A DNA stretch of 64,000 bases from Bacillus thuringiensis (GTDB lineage: Bacteria > Bacillota > Bacilli > Bacillales > Bacillaceae_G). The notes under the pieces are model-generated. The model was not told where the DNA came from. It was given only the letters and a program-made list of their open reading frames with translations, and did not search any database. Every line of letters starts with the position of its first letter. Within the stretch, counting starts at the first letter, position 1. Both the position numbers and the translations under genes were made by a program. The DNA is taken from the NCBI RefSeq assembly GCF_014932895.1, contig NZ_JACYOF010000002.1:434001-498000 (forward strand). The letters run 5' to 3'. Below, piece after piece: positions 9,083 to 18,039 of this stretch.

Positions 9083-10024
9083 TTATTTATCTCGTAAGTT
9101 TCTTCCAGTCAACGTAAGGAATACAGTTTCTAAGTTTGGAGCCTGCTCCTCTAACGAACGAATTTCAATATCGTGATTAATGCAGTGCTGAATAATTTTA
9201 TTTAAATTGTTTAGTCCTGCATCAGAATTCACTTTAATTACGTTCTCTTCGATTTGAACAGCTTTCACACCGTTTATCTCTTTTAATTTTTCTACATCTA
9301 GGTTTTCTACTGACTTCACTTCAATCCAAATGTCTTTCGTATCGGTAATAATCGCTTTTAACTGTTCTTTCGTTCCTTCTGCAATTACTTTACCGTGATC
9401 TACAATTGCGATTTTCGTACAAATCTCTTCTACTTCCTCCATGTAGTGACTCGTGTAAATAATTGTACTTCCCATTTCATTTAATTTTCGAACAGACTGA
9501 AGAATGTAGTTTCTTGACTGCGGATCAATTCCAACTGTTGGCTCATCCATAATAATTAACTTTGGTCTATGTGCGATTGCACAAGCGATATTTAGTCTTC
9601 GTTTCATCCCGCCAGAAAAGTTCTTTGGATAGCTTTTCTGTTTATCACTTAGTCCTACAAATTGAAGTGCTTCCTCTACTCTCGCTTTTAATTCAGCTCC
9701 TCGTAACCCGTACAATCCAGCAAAAAATTTCACATTTTCATAGGCAGTTAACTCTTCATAAATCGCAATATCTTGTGGAACGATACCGATATTCATTTTG
9801 GCAAATCGATTATGTTTCTTTATATTTTTCCCTAGTATACTGATTTCCCCTTCATTACTTCTTAACAACCCAGCAATCATATTTATCGTTGTACTCTTAC
9901 CAGCACCATTTGACCCTAAAAAGCCAAATATTTCTCCTTCTTTAATAGATAAAGACATATTATCTACCGCGATGAAATCACCAAATTTTTTCGTTAAATT
10001 TTTAATTTCTAATGTATTCATCAT
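9083..10024 (-). CDS. ABC transporter ATP-binding protein
   Basis: A 313-residue ATPase with all nucleotide-binding motifs: Walker A GSNGAGKST, Q-loop region VPQDIAIYEEL, signature FSGGMKRR, Walker B LIIMDEPTVGID and the H-loop in YTSHYMEEVE. A ~90-residue C-terminal extension is of the DrrA type found in ABC-2 exporters. It is the first gene of the exporter set. An intrinsic terminator lies between it and the kinase gene upstream, so it may have its own promoter (a TATAAT lies ~35 bases before the start) or be reached by readthrough. Confidence 0.93.
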   Translation of the reverse strand: MMNTLEIKNLTKKFGDFIAVDNMSLSIKEGEIFGFLGSNGAGKSTTINMIAGLLRSNEGEISILGKNIKKHNRFAKMNIGIVPQDIAIYEELTAYENVKFFAGLYGLRGAELKARVEEALQFVGLSDKQKSYPKNFSGGMKRRLNIACAIAHRPKLIIMDEPTVGIDPQSRNYILQSVRKLNEMGSTIIYTSHYMEEVEEICTKIAIVDHGKVIAEGTKEQLKAIITDTKDIWIEVKSVENLDVEKLKEINGVKAVQIEENVIKVNSDAGLNNLNKIIQHCINHDIEIRSLEEQAPNLETVFLTLTGRNLRDK

Positions 10025-10062
10025 TTCACCCCTATTTCGGTTTCTCTGCTATTATTATAAAC

Positions 10063-10102
10063 AAAAAGAATGAACCTGCTCAGTGCAGAAATTCATTCTT
10101 TT
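10063..10102 (-). terminator. Terminator or attenuator between sensor kinase and ABC exporter
   Basis: In minus-strand RNA a long stem (AAAGAATGAA / TTCATTCTTT) encloses an inner CTGC-ACTGA-GCAG hairpin and is followed by a T-run. It lies in the 133-base gap after the kinase gene and could separate the two-component genes from the exporter genes or attenuate readthrough. Confidence 0.7.
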
Positions 10103-10157
10103 CACATGAGATTATTCACTTTTTTCATATGAGATGGTTCATCCTTGTCCCATTCCC

Positions 10158-11258
10158 TTATATCGGCAACAACATTGTTACTGAAAAACCACTTGCACCA
10201 TCTACAATAATTTTTCCGTTTACAGACGCTGTTCGCTCCTCCATCCCCATAATACCAAGGCCTTTTTTAACAAGAGCAGCCCCCTTACCATTATCCTTCA
10301 CTTGTACTTTAACCACTTTGTTAAGTACATGAATATCTATTGAGATGACTGTCGCATCAGCATATTTCATCGTATTTGTTAATGCCTCCGTAACATTTTC
10401 GCCGATAATTTTCCACTGAATGGGAGAAATCATATCTAAGTTCCCTTTATATACGAAAGGAATGTTTACATCATGCTTACCGGCAAATTCCTCTATGAAT
10501 AATTTCATACGATGAATGCCCATTTGCTCTGTTGGTGGCTTTATATTTTTTAATGTAATCCGAATGCTTTCAATTCCATCTTTTGAAATATGAATGGCAT
10601 TTTGTAATAACTCCATAGATTTTTCTTTATCTATTTCAAGCAATCTCTTTGCTGCTTCCATTTGAATAAGTGCGCCTGTCATCGAGTGACCGATTTTATC
10701 ATGAATTTCTTGAGATAGTCGATTTCTCTCTTCTAACTTAAATGTGTACTCTGATTGTCTCATGTATTCTTTATTTTCATTTAGGCTTTTCGTCAGTCGT
10801 TGTATATCTTTTCGCATCTTATCATTTTGTGATTCAAACTTTAATACACGCGATATATATCGATCTGCCATAGTTAAAACGAGAAAAGAAAATGCAACAA
10901 TTAATCCATAGGTCATTCGAATACTTTCATCTGTAAACATAATAGGAATCATCATAATGATAAAGAGCTGCCATTTCTTCTCTATATAATGAAATGTAAT
11001 TTCGTATAAATTCAAAGGTAAAAACAAAATAAAAAACGGATGAACCTTCCATGTAAATAACATGACTACGCCAATTGACACACAGATTAATATTTTTTTG
11101 TACGTATCTTTTTTAAATATAGAGGTCAACACGTTTACAGAGAGATATAAAAGCAAAGTAAGTATAACCCACGGTAAGTTTGTAACATTTGAATAAATGT
11201 AACTGAACACAATATATATAAAGACAATTAATTTACTTATAATTAACCAAAATTCCAT
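10158..11258 (-). CDS. Sensor histidine kinase (NarL-partner, HisKA_3 type)
   Basis: A 366-residue kinase. The first ~150 residues hold five or six membrane helices with very short loops, the 'intramembrane-sensing' style. A coiled region follows, then the phosphoacceptor helix with EIHDKIGHSM (His modified), and a C-terminal HATPase domain with N-box ENVTEALTNTMKYA and G-box DNGKGAA/GLGIMGMEER. It starts a few bases after the response regulator stop, so the pair is co-translated. It probably senses a membrane-active compound and controls the ABC exporter downstream; that link is inferred from position. Confidence 0.9.
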   Translation of the reverse strand: MEFWLIISKLIVFIYIVFSYIYSNVTNLPWVILTLLLYLSVNVLTSIFKKDTYKKILICVSIGVVMLFTWKVHPFFILFLPLNLYEITFHYIEKKWQLFIIMMIPIMFTDESIRMTYGLIVAFSFLVLTMADRYISRVLKFESQNDKMRKDIQRLTKSLNENKEYMRQSEYTFKLEERNRLSQEIHDKIGHSMTGALIQMEAAKRLLEIDKEKSMELLQNAIHISKDGIESIRITLKNIKPPTEQMGIHRMKLFIEEFAGKHDVNIPFVYKGNLDMISPIQWKIIGENVTEALTNTMKYADATVISIDIHVLNKVVKVQVKDNGKGAALVKKGLGIMGMEERTASVNGKIIVDGASGFSVTMLLPI

Positions 11259-11262
11259 ATCA

Positions 11263-11901
11263 TTAATCTACTTTCCCTGTTAAGTAATAAATCGCAATTT
11301 GTGTGCGATGTTCAAGTCCAGTTTTCCCTAAAACTGATGTAATATAATTTGCAATTGTTCCTTCAGATATGAAGAGCTGTTTCGAAATTTCTTTATTAGA
11401 GAATCCTTTCGCAATTAAGGCGATAATACTAAGCTCTCTTTCTGTAAAAAGACTTTTATCTATTTTAGATTCTTCCTCTTTGCTTTCCATTAAATTAGAC
11501 TTAATTTTATCAAGTACTACATCTTGCATAACAGTTTGACCGTTATACACACCTTTTATTGCATCACGAATACGCTCCGGATCATTATTTTTTAATAAAT
11601 AGCCTTTTGCTCCGTTTTTTACTGCGTCCAAAATATATTCATCATCATCAAACGTTGTTAAAATAAGCGGTTTCGCTTTCGTCTCTTCACAAATTAATTT
11701 CGTCGCCTCTACCCCGTTCATATTTGGCATACGAACATCTAAAAGAGCAATATCAACTTCATGCTTTTTACAATATGCTACAGCTTCTTCCCCATCATTT
11801 ACAGTATCTACTACTTCGAACTCTTCGTATGTATTTAAAATAATTTTCATGCCTTCTCTAATAAAAGAGTTATCATCCGCTATTAATATTTTAATTTTCA
11901 T
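11263..11901 (-). CDS. LuxR/NarL-type response regulator
   Basis: A 212-residue regulator: a receiver domain with DD near the front (IADDN), phospho-acceptor Asp in LLDVRMPN, the conserved Lys in GYLLKN, and a C-terminal LuxR HTH (FTERELSIIALIAKGFSNKEI). The start is placed at 11901 (MKIKILIADD) by family alignment. The AGGAGG site is about 19 bases upstream, longer than usual, so an 11-codon longer form from 11934 is possible. It is the partner of the adjacent kinase; the likely target is the ABC-2 exporter operon. Confidence 0.9.
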   Translation of the reverse strand: MKIKILIADDNSFIREGMKIILNTYEEFEVVDTVNDGEEAVAYCKKHEVDIALLDVRMPNMNGVEATKLICEETKAKPLILTTFDDDEYILDAVKNGAKGYLLKNNDPERIRDAIKGVYNGQTVMQDVVLDKIKSNLMESKEEESKIDKSLFTERELSIIALIAKGFSNKEISKQLFISEGTIANYITSVLGKTGLEHRTQIAIYYLTGKVD

Positions 11902-12122
11902 GTTTGTTAGTATGGACCTTCCTCCTACTAACATTCACATCCTTTCTTCCCGTAACATTTCCTACTTGCTCATTATATACTTCTTCCTTCCATTTTTTCA
12001 CACCTTTTTTCATCTAGCTCTCCTGCAAAAAATATATTATTCTTTTTTTACAAAATGTGTAGGGTGACTTATCATTTCTTACGTCTATATAATAGAATGC
12101 GTCAAAAAGGAGGGAGAGACCG

Positions 12123-12668
12123 ATTGAGGAAAAACAATTAATTGAAAAAGCACAGCAAGGAAGCGAACATGCTTTTCGTATCCTTGTACAAACATATCGT
12201 CATTATGTTTTTCAAGTTATCTTTTCTATTTTAAGACATGAAGAAGATGCTAAAGATGTTACACAAGAAGTATTCGTAAAAATTCACGCCTCTCTCCCAA
12301 ATTATCAATTTCGCGGATTAAAAACGTGGATGGCACGTATTGCTACCAATCACGCTATTGATTATAAGAGGAAGAAAGCTAAAGAAAACGAAGAACTCTC
12401 CTTATGTAAAGAAACTGAGGAAAATATAAAATCCTCTCATAACATTGAAGCTTTACTATTGACGAAAGAACAAAAATTATTGATTGCTCAAAAACTAAGA
12501 GAACTTCCGGAGAATTACCGTGATGTCGTTCTCGCGCATTACTTAGAGGAAAAAAGTTATCAAGAAATTGCTTTCCAGGAAAACATCGAAGTGAAAACAG
12601 TTGAAATGAAACTGTATCGGGCACGAAAATGGATAAAAAAACATTGGAAGGAGGAAGAGTTTCTATGA
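12123..12668 (+). CDS. ECF sigma factor with apparent ATT start codon
   Basis: Sigma-70 family ECF factor of ~181 residues. Region 2 (QTYRHYVFQVIFSILRHEEDAKD, shortened here to its key stretch LRHEEDAKDVTQEVF) and region 4 (LRELPENYRDVVLAHYLEE, with helix SYQEIAF) are both present. The coding similarity runs back to codon 12123, which is ATT; it lies nine bases after AAAGGAGGG, and no in-frame ATG, GTG or TTG exists between the upstream stop at 12093 and the ATG at 12330, which would delete region 2. The next gene overlaps its stop (ATGA). A CGTCTA-like -10 near 12080 suggests autoregulation. Confidence 0.85.
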   Translation: MEEKQLIEKAQQGSEHAFRILVQTYRHYVFQVIFSILRHEEDAKDVTQEVFVKIHASLPNYQFRGLKTWMARIATNHAIDYKRKKAKENEELSLCKETEENIKSSHNIEALLLTKEQKLLIAQKLRELPENYRDVVLAHYLEEKSYQEIAFQENIEVKTVEMKLYRARKWIKKHWKEEEFL

Positions 12669-13108
12669 TGCATTATTCAAAAAAAGATTGGCGCAATTAT
12701 ACATTAGATTTTATAGAAAGTAATGAACGTGAATCTATGGAAGAACACCTTTATGAATGCGATCATTGTTTGGCACTTTATATGGAAAGTATTGATGAAC
12801 AACAAGAAAACCTTCCAATGATAAATGATGATTCATTTACGAACGAAGTTATGACGCAAATTAATTTTGAAACACTACAGTCTAATGAAAATATAAAAAC
12901 AAACTCACTAAAGCGCACGATTATTCACTACATAATTGCGACTGCGGCTACAATTATTTTTATGGCAAGTGGTTTATTCCATTATATTTTCATAGCGACA
13001 TCAAATTTCGAGAAATCTTCCAAAGAAAATGAAACTTCTATTTCACAACAAATTGTAAACAAAGCAGTAGACACATCAAAACAGGACGGAGGTTTAAAAC
13101 ATGAATAA
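12665..13108 (+). CDS. Anti-sigma factor, zinc-finger type
   Basis: A 147-residue membrane protein with an N-terminal zf-HC2 motif (HLYECDHC), the hallmark of ZAS anti-sigma factors, a single membrane helix at about residues 88-110 and a short outer tail. It should hold the upstream sigma factor inactive at the membrane. Start ATG at 12665 overlaps the sigma stop codon and follows GGAGGAAG. A second ATG lies one codon later. Confidence 0.85.
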   Translation: MMHYSKKDWRNYTLDFIESNERESMEEHLYECDHCLALYMESIDEQQENLPMINDDSFTNEVMTQINFETLQSNENIKTNSLKRTIIHYIIATAATIIFMASGLFHYIFIATSNFEKSSKENETSISQQIVNKAVDTSKQDGGLKHE

Positions 13109-14171
13109 AAATCCCTTTTTAGCACTTGTATTAGGGCTAATCCCTGGGCTTGGACATTTATATTTAAAGAAATTCGGACGGTTTATTTTATATAGCGGAG
13201 GAGGTTTATTACTATTTTCCTTTGCAGTATTTTGTACAATAATATTAGGAGAACGTAATATCGCTTTTCTTTCTCTATTTTTACTAGCATTGTTATGGGT
13301 AATCAACTTACTTGATTTAGTTATTACTATTATAAATCAATCGAAAAAACAAGCAGCGGGACAATTTACAGAGCCCTCTAAAGAAAGTGAACGATTTTAT
13401 ATCATTCTCCTATCAATCATCCCTGGACTTGGTCATTTCCAATTAGGACTTATGCAACGCGGTCTTACATTTTTAGTCGCTTGCGCAGGCTTAGGCAGCA
13501 TGATTATATTTGTAACATTATTAACATCTCAAGGAAGTTTCCTTATCTTCCTTATTACGTTACCTGTTTTATGGATTTATAATTTCTTTGACGTTGTTCA
13601 GCAACTACAGAAAAAAGAACGCGGCGAGCAATTAGTTGACCGTACTATTTTCGAAGATTTTGAAGAACATCGAGAACAAGGAAAGAAAAGTAAAACATTT
13701 GCTTCTATTTTGGCGATGTTCCCCGGAGCAGGACATATGTATTTAGGATTACAACGCCGTGGTCTTCAGCTTATGGCAGCCTTTTTACTATCTATTTATT
13801 TACTCGATTTATTACGACTCTCTGCGTTTTTATTTTTAGTACCAATCATTTGGTTCTATAGCTTTTTTGATGCTTTACAGCAAACAGCAAAATACGGAAA
13901 AGAACGAGTTCAAGACGAACCAATTATCGATTATTTTATAAATCATCAAAGGTGGATCGGTATCGGATTAATTGCATTAGGTGGTTATTATTTATTAGAT
14001 CAAACAGTCCTTCCTATTTTGAATGATTATTTTGTAACTATATTTAATATTCATCTTAGCGAACTATATTATCGCTATTTCCAAACATCTATCGTTGCGC
14101 TCCTTTTAATTGGTGGCGGCTTTAAGCTGTTACTTGGAAATAAAGAAAACAAAGGTGGGACAAGCGAATGA
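13101..14171 (+). CDS. Multi-pass membrane protein with three PGxGH (TM2-like) repeats
   Basis: A 356-residue membrane protein built from three tandem repeats of roughly 95-100 residues. Each begins with a hydrophobic helix ending in PGLGH or PGAGH (residues 15-19, 108-112, 208-212) followed by Y/Q-L and an R-G/GR turn, and ends with a helix containing W-x-x-N/S-x-x-D. The pattern resembles TM2-domain proteins. Function unknown; as the third gene of the ECF sigma operon an envelope-stress role is likely. It overlaps the anti-sigma gene by eight bases and follows CGGAGG. Confidence 0.75.
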   Translation: MNKNPFLALVLGLIPGLGHLYLKKFGRFILYSGGGLLLFSFAVFCTIILGERNIAFLSLFLLALLWVINLLDLVITIINQSKKQAAGQFTEPSKESERFYIILLSIIPGLGHFQLGLMQRGLTFLVACAGLGSMIIFVTLLTSQGSFLIFLITLPVLWIYNFFDVVQQLQKKERGEQLVDRTIFEDFEEHREQGKKSKTFASILAMFPGAGHMYLGLQRRGLQLMAAFLLSIYLLDLLRLSAFLFLVPIIWFYSFFDALQQTAKYGKERVQDEPIIDYFINHQRWIGIGLIALGGYYLLDQTVLPILNDYFVTIFNIHLSELYYRYFQTSIVALLLIGGGFKLLLGNKENKGGTSE

Positions 14172-15124
14172 GGACTTGGCGTGTTGGAACATTCTCAATG
14201 GGGCTTTCTATTATTGCATTAGGTTGCTTCTTACTATTTTCAGTTATTAAAGGTACCCAATTATTGGATACCTTAACAGCGTGGTGGCCAGTTTTACTTA
14301 TTATACTCGGCGCTGAAATTTTACTATACCTTCTATTTTCTAAGAAAGAACAATCATTTATTAAATATGATATTTTTAGTATTTTCTTTATCGGCGTTTT
14401 AGGAAGCGTCGGAATTGCTTTTTACTGTTTATTATCAACTGGATTACTAGAAGAAGTTCGTCATTCTATTAACACAACGAGGCAAACCAGTAATATTCCA
14501 GACGGACAATTTGATATACCTGAATCTATCAAAAAAATCGTAGTAGATGCAGGACATCAGCCTCTAACGATAGAGGGAAATAATACAAATCAAATTCATC
14601 TTTTTGGAACTTATGAAATGACGACGAAAGCAAATGAAAAACTCAATTTAAAGCGGGATGATTTCCTTTCAGTTCAAACGGCTGGAGAAACGATGTATAT
14701 CACTTTAAAATCATTACCTGTTCAGCATACGTTATTTAACTCAGCGCCACAGGTGAAACCAACGCTTGTTCTTCCGCAAAATAAAAATGTGGAAATTCGT
14801 GCTTCAAATAACGAGCTATCTCTTTATCCTGGTCAATTACAAAATAATTGGTTTGTACAAAACAGCTCAAGTGTATCTGTTCATTTAGCTAAAGAAAGTG
14901 ATGTTTCTTTAACAGCAATAACAAATCAAAAAGAAACTCACGGAAACACACCTTGGGAGCAAGTAGAAGATTTAACGAAAAAAGAAAATAATTCTTCAGA
15001 AGAACATCCGGAATTAAACGAGCAAGAACATTGGTATAAAAATTCGATTAAAACTGGAAATGGGACGTACAAGTTAAATATTGAGAAAGCTTATAATTTG
15101 AATATGAGCGTTATCGAAAAATAA
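14168..15124 (+). CDS. Membrane protein, LiaF-like N-terminus (DUF5668-like)
   Basis: A 318-residue protein with three N-terminal membrane helices (to about residue 100) that include WWPVLLIILGAEILL, a LiaF/DUF5668-type motif, followed by a ~200-residue outer domain of predicted beta strands resembling DUF4097 adhesin-like regions. It overlaps the upstream gene by four bases and ends the sigma operon at a terminator. By analogy with LiaF it may sense or buffer cell-envelope damage; no direct evidence. Confidence 0.7.
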   Translation: MRTWRVGTFSMGLSIIALGCFLLFSVIKGTQLLDTLTAWWPVLLIILGAEILLYLLFSKKEQSFIKYDIFSIFFIGVLGSVGIAFYCLLSTGLLEEVRHSINTTRQTSNIPDGQFDIPESIKKIVVDAGHQPLTIEGNNTNQIHLFGTYEMTTKANEKLNLKRDDFLSVQTAGETMYITLKSLPVQHTLFNSAPQVKPTLVLPQNKNVEIRASNNELSLYPGQLQNNWFVQNSSSVSVHLAKESDVSLTAITNQKETHGNTPWEQVEDLTKKENNSSEEHPELNEQEHWYKNSIKTGNGTYKLNIEKAYNLNMSVIEK

Positions 15125-15156
15125 GAAAAACCTTCCACAATTGTGGAAGGTTTTTC
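15125..15156. terminator. Bidirectional terminator between the sigma operon and the DUF445 gene
   Basis: AAAAACCTTCCACAA / TTGTGGAAGGTTTTT is a perfect 15-base inverted repeat with A and T runs on both sides, serving two convergent genes. Confidence 0.92.
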
Positions 15157-16404
15157 TCAAATAATCGCTTTAATTCCTTCTAAAACTAATCCAATCATAA
15201 AACCACAAACAGCACCGTTCACACGGATCCATTGCAAATCTTTCCCTACATTATTTTCAATCATTTCGATTAAAGTTTTATCGTCTAACTTATCAAGATT
15301 CTCTTGCACAAGTTTTCCGATTTTCGAATGGTTATTTTCAACAAGATTCACAACTTGTTTTTGTAACCAATCTTCTATTTTTTGAACAGTCTGTTCGTCT
15401 TCTTTTATTTTATTCACTTGTGTTTTTAAAAATGGAATAACATATTTATCAGCAAATTCTTCATTGTTTACAAAGGCAACTGCTCTTTGTTGTACTTGCT
15501 CCAGCATCTCTTTTATTTTGTCTGTAGCATCCCAATTTGCAATCCATTTTTCTTTCCAATTTTCTAATTCCTGTAGTAAAGCTTCATTTTCTTTTACATT
15601 TATAATTTCTTGACGAATCTTCGCTAATATAAGTTGTCTTGTACTATTATCAGCATCTTGTAAGCTGTTAATATTGCTAATGATAAACTTCTGCAAGATG
15701 CCTCCAATTTTATCTTCATCTACAATATTCATAAACGATTTCAAAGTAAACTGCAAGAATCCATCTACTTTTATATTTTCCATCGCTTTCATGCCTAAGC
15801 TTCCAAGCTGGTAACGAGCTTCCTCTTGCGTTGTCCAATCTTTCACTTTTACTAATATGTAATCCAGTGTCTTTTCATCATATTCTTGCACAACTAATTG
15901 ATCAACAAGCACTTGTAAAATGTTACTTGTATTAATTGTATGTAAATACGTTTTTAATTCTGTTTCAATAATAACAGCTAACTTTTCCGTATCTATTGTA
16001 ACAATCGCTTTCTCAGCAATTGTTACAATCCCCTTTTTCACAGCATCAGACTGCATCTCTCTCTCAGCAATTTGTAGCACCATTTGCGCTAACTGCATCT
16101 CTTTTACTTTATTCGTAATACTTTCTTTCGTCAGCCACTCATTTTCTAACGTATGAATGAGCCCCTTTGTTACCCGTTTACGATTTTTAGGTAATAACGC
16201 TGTATGGGGAATTGGGATTCCCATCGGATGACGGAATAAAGCTGTAACCGCGAACCAATCCGCAAGTCCACCAACCAATCCAGCTTCAAATCCACCTTGT
16301 ATAATCTCTCCTACTACCGTTCCTTGAAAAGGGATAGAAGCCGCAAAGCCGACACCCATAACCCCAAGCGAAATACCCGCTATATATTTAGTCTGTAATG
16401 ACAT
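15157..16404 (-). CDS. DUF445 family membrane-anchored protein
   Basis: A 415-residue protein with a hydrophobic N-terminal pair (AGISLGVMGVGFAAS), the family motif GGLADWFAVTALFRHPMG, a long helical middle section and a C-terminal membrane helix. This is the DUF445 family (YheB-like in Bacillus), of unknown biochemical role. Start ATG at 16404 is preferred: AGAGGA lies 11 bases upstream, whereas GTG at 16413 sits too close to it. Single-gene unit. Confidence 0.85.
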   Translation of the reverse strand: MSLQTKYIAGISLGVMGVGFAASIPFQGTVVGEIIQGGFEAGLVGGLADWFAVTALFRHPMGIPIPHTALLPKNRKRVTKGLIHTLENEWLTKESITNKVKEMQLAQMVLQIAEREMQSDAVKKGIVTIAEKAIVTIDTEKLAVIIETELKTYLHTINTSNILQVLVDQLVVQEYDEKTLDYILVKVKDWTTQEEARYQLGSLGMKAMENIKVDGFLQFTLKSFMNIVDEDKIGGILQKFIISNINSLQDADNSTRQLILAKIRQEIINVKENEALLQELENWKEKWIANWDATDKIKEMLEQVQQRAVAFVNNEEFADKYVIPFLKTQVNKIKEDEQTVQKIEDWLQKQVVNLVENNHSKIGKLVQENLDKLDDKTLIEMIENNVGKDLQWIRVNGAVCGFMIGLVLEGIKAII

Positions 16405-16527
16405 CGTATACACATCCTCTTATTATGTAAAATAAAGCTTTTTTTGTTGTATTTATTCAATATTAGTTATCCTTTATATATACTATAAAGAACTATTATG
16501 AAAATAACAAAGATTTTTATGTACATG

Positions 16528-16558
16528 AAAAAGTGAGGCTACAATTAGCCTCACTTTT
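16528..16558. terminator. Intrinsic terminator after dsdA
   Basis: AAAAAGTGAGGCT and AGCCTCACTTTT form a stem with a six-base loop just beyond the dsdA stop codon. Confidence 0.88.
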
Positions 16559-16559
16559 C

Positions 16560-17891
16560 TTATATCGTTAATTCCAAACCTTTCTTATAATACTCATTCA
16601 TTACATCTTTTGGAACCATACTTCCACCCGTTCCCCACACAATATGAGTACCCTTTGTCACCTTCTCTGTTAATTGTTGCTTTTGTAAATACTCATCTTC
16701 TTTACATACTTTCACTGGCCCTATCATACCCGCTAGTGCAGAAGGCTCTAAATAAATATTCTCCGTATCAGCCATTTCTTTTAACAATCTATATAACTCT
16801 TCATCGTTTACTGTATAATTTCCGCTTAAAAATGCTTCCATCGTTTTACCGACAAATCCAGATGGCCTTCCTACCGCAAGTCCATCCGCATCTGTTCTAT
16901 TATCAATACCAATATCTTGAACGGCAATTTTATCGTGAAGCCCTGTCATTAAACCGAGTAACATACATGGAGAATGTGTTGGCTCTGCAAAGAAGCAGCG
17001 CACGTTGTCTTTATACAATAACTTTAAGCCAAACGCTACTCCGCCAGGTCCGCCCCCGACACCACAAGGTAAGTAAACGAATAAAGGATGATCTTCGTCT
17101 ACTACAATCTCTAACTCTTCCAATTGCTTTTGCAAACGTGATGCCGCTACTGCATATCCTAAAAATAAATCCTGTGAGTTTTCATCATCAACAAAATAAC
17201 AGCTAGGATCAGCATCAGCCTGCCTTCTTCCTTCTTCTACTGCTTTACTATAATCATCTTCATATTCAATAACATTTACACCTTTACTTCTTAATAAATC
17301 TTTCTTCCATTCTTTTGCGTCTGCCGACATATGAACAGTTACATTAAAACCTAGATTCGCACTCATAATCCCTATGCTAAGTCCTAAATTCCCTGTAGAA
17401 CCTACCGCAATTGAGTGTTTCGCGAAAAACTCTCTACATGTATCACTATCTAAAATGGAATAATCATCCTCTTCAGTTAACATTCCATGCTGCAGAGCTA
17501 ATTGCTCAGCGTGTTTCAACACTTCATAAATGCCGCCCCTAGCTTTAATTGATCCTGATATGGGAAGATGACTATCACATTTCAATAGCAATTCTCCTAA
17601 TATGGGTTGCTCGTAATTTTTCTCTAAAGACTGTTTCATAGAAGGTATTTTCACTAAAGGTGATTCAATAATGCCGTTCGTTTCTTTCGTTTCAGGAAAA
17701 ACTTTCGCAATATATGGTGCAAAGCGCTTTAATCTCTCTTCCGCGTCTTTTACATCTTCTTCATTAAGTGGTGAATTTTTTATTGCTGTTTCATACTTTT
17801 CCATATTTGGATTTATCCAAAATACTTCTTCTGTTGCAATAAGTTTGTTAACTAATGGGTACTCTGCTTTTAATGCCCCTATTTCCTTCAT
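16560..17891 (-). CDS. dsdA: D-serine ammonia-lyase
   Basis: A 443-residue fold-type II PLP enzyme that deaminates D-serine to pyruvate and ammonia in the cytoplasm, removing a toxic D-amino acid or using it as carbon source. The PLP lysine is in GSIKARGG, the phosphate-binding glycine loop is [13 protein letters not shown], and the family stretch [13 protein letters not shown] is present. Length matches the DsdA family. Start ATG follows GAGGAGGAAATGGA. The divergent gene at 18040 encodes a likely specific regulator. Confidence 0.95.
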   Translation of the reverse strand: MKEIGALKAEYPLVNKLIATEEVFWINPNMEKYETAIKNSPLNEEDVKDAEERLKRFAPYIAKVFPETKETNGIIESPLVKIPSMKQSLEKNYEQPILGELLLKCDSHLPISGSIKARGGIYEVLKHAEQLALQHGMLTEEDDYSILDSDTCREFFAKHSIAVGSTGNLGLSIGIMSANLGFNVTVHMSADAKEWKKDLLRSKGVNVIEYEDDYSKAVEEGRRQADADPSCYFVDDENSQDLFLGYAVAASRLQKQLEELEIVVDEDHPLFVYLPCGVGGGPGGVAFGLKLLYKDNVRCFFAEPTHSPCMLLGLMTGLHDKIAVQDIGIDNRTDADGLAVGRPSGFVGKTMEAFLSGNYTVNDEELYRLLKEMADTENIYLEPSALAGMIGPVKVCKEDEYLQKQQLTEKVTKGTHIVWGTGGSMVPKDVMNEYYKKGLELTI

Positions 17892-17935
17892 TCCATTTCC
17901 TCCTCATATCCTTGTAGCTCGCCATACAATAAATT

Positions 17936-18026
17936 ATAATTAAATTAATTTTAATATAGTTTAACACAAAAAATAATTTTAGTTAATTTTAATTTAATTT
18001 ATTTAAATATAATTAAATAATTATTA
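17936..18026. promoter_or_regulatory. AT-only repeats between dsdA and its divergent regulator
   Basis: This stretch is nearly all A and T and repeats variants of TTAATTTTAA / TTAAATTAA, giving several overlapping dyads between two divergent start sites. The layout suits shared promoters and operators for the XRE-cupin regulator, but AT richness alone can produce such patterns. Confidence 0.45.
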
Positions 18027-18039
18027 AGGAGAATGTTTT

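Noticed and set aside
12097-12141. ATG at 12097 as start of the sigma gene
   Set aside because: It is in another frame and stops after 14 codons.
16610-17206. 198-codon open frame on the plus strand
   Set aside because: It lies wholly opposite dsdA, has no ribosome site and a low-complexity translation; it is an antisense shadow.
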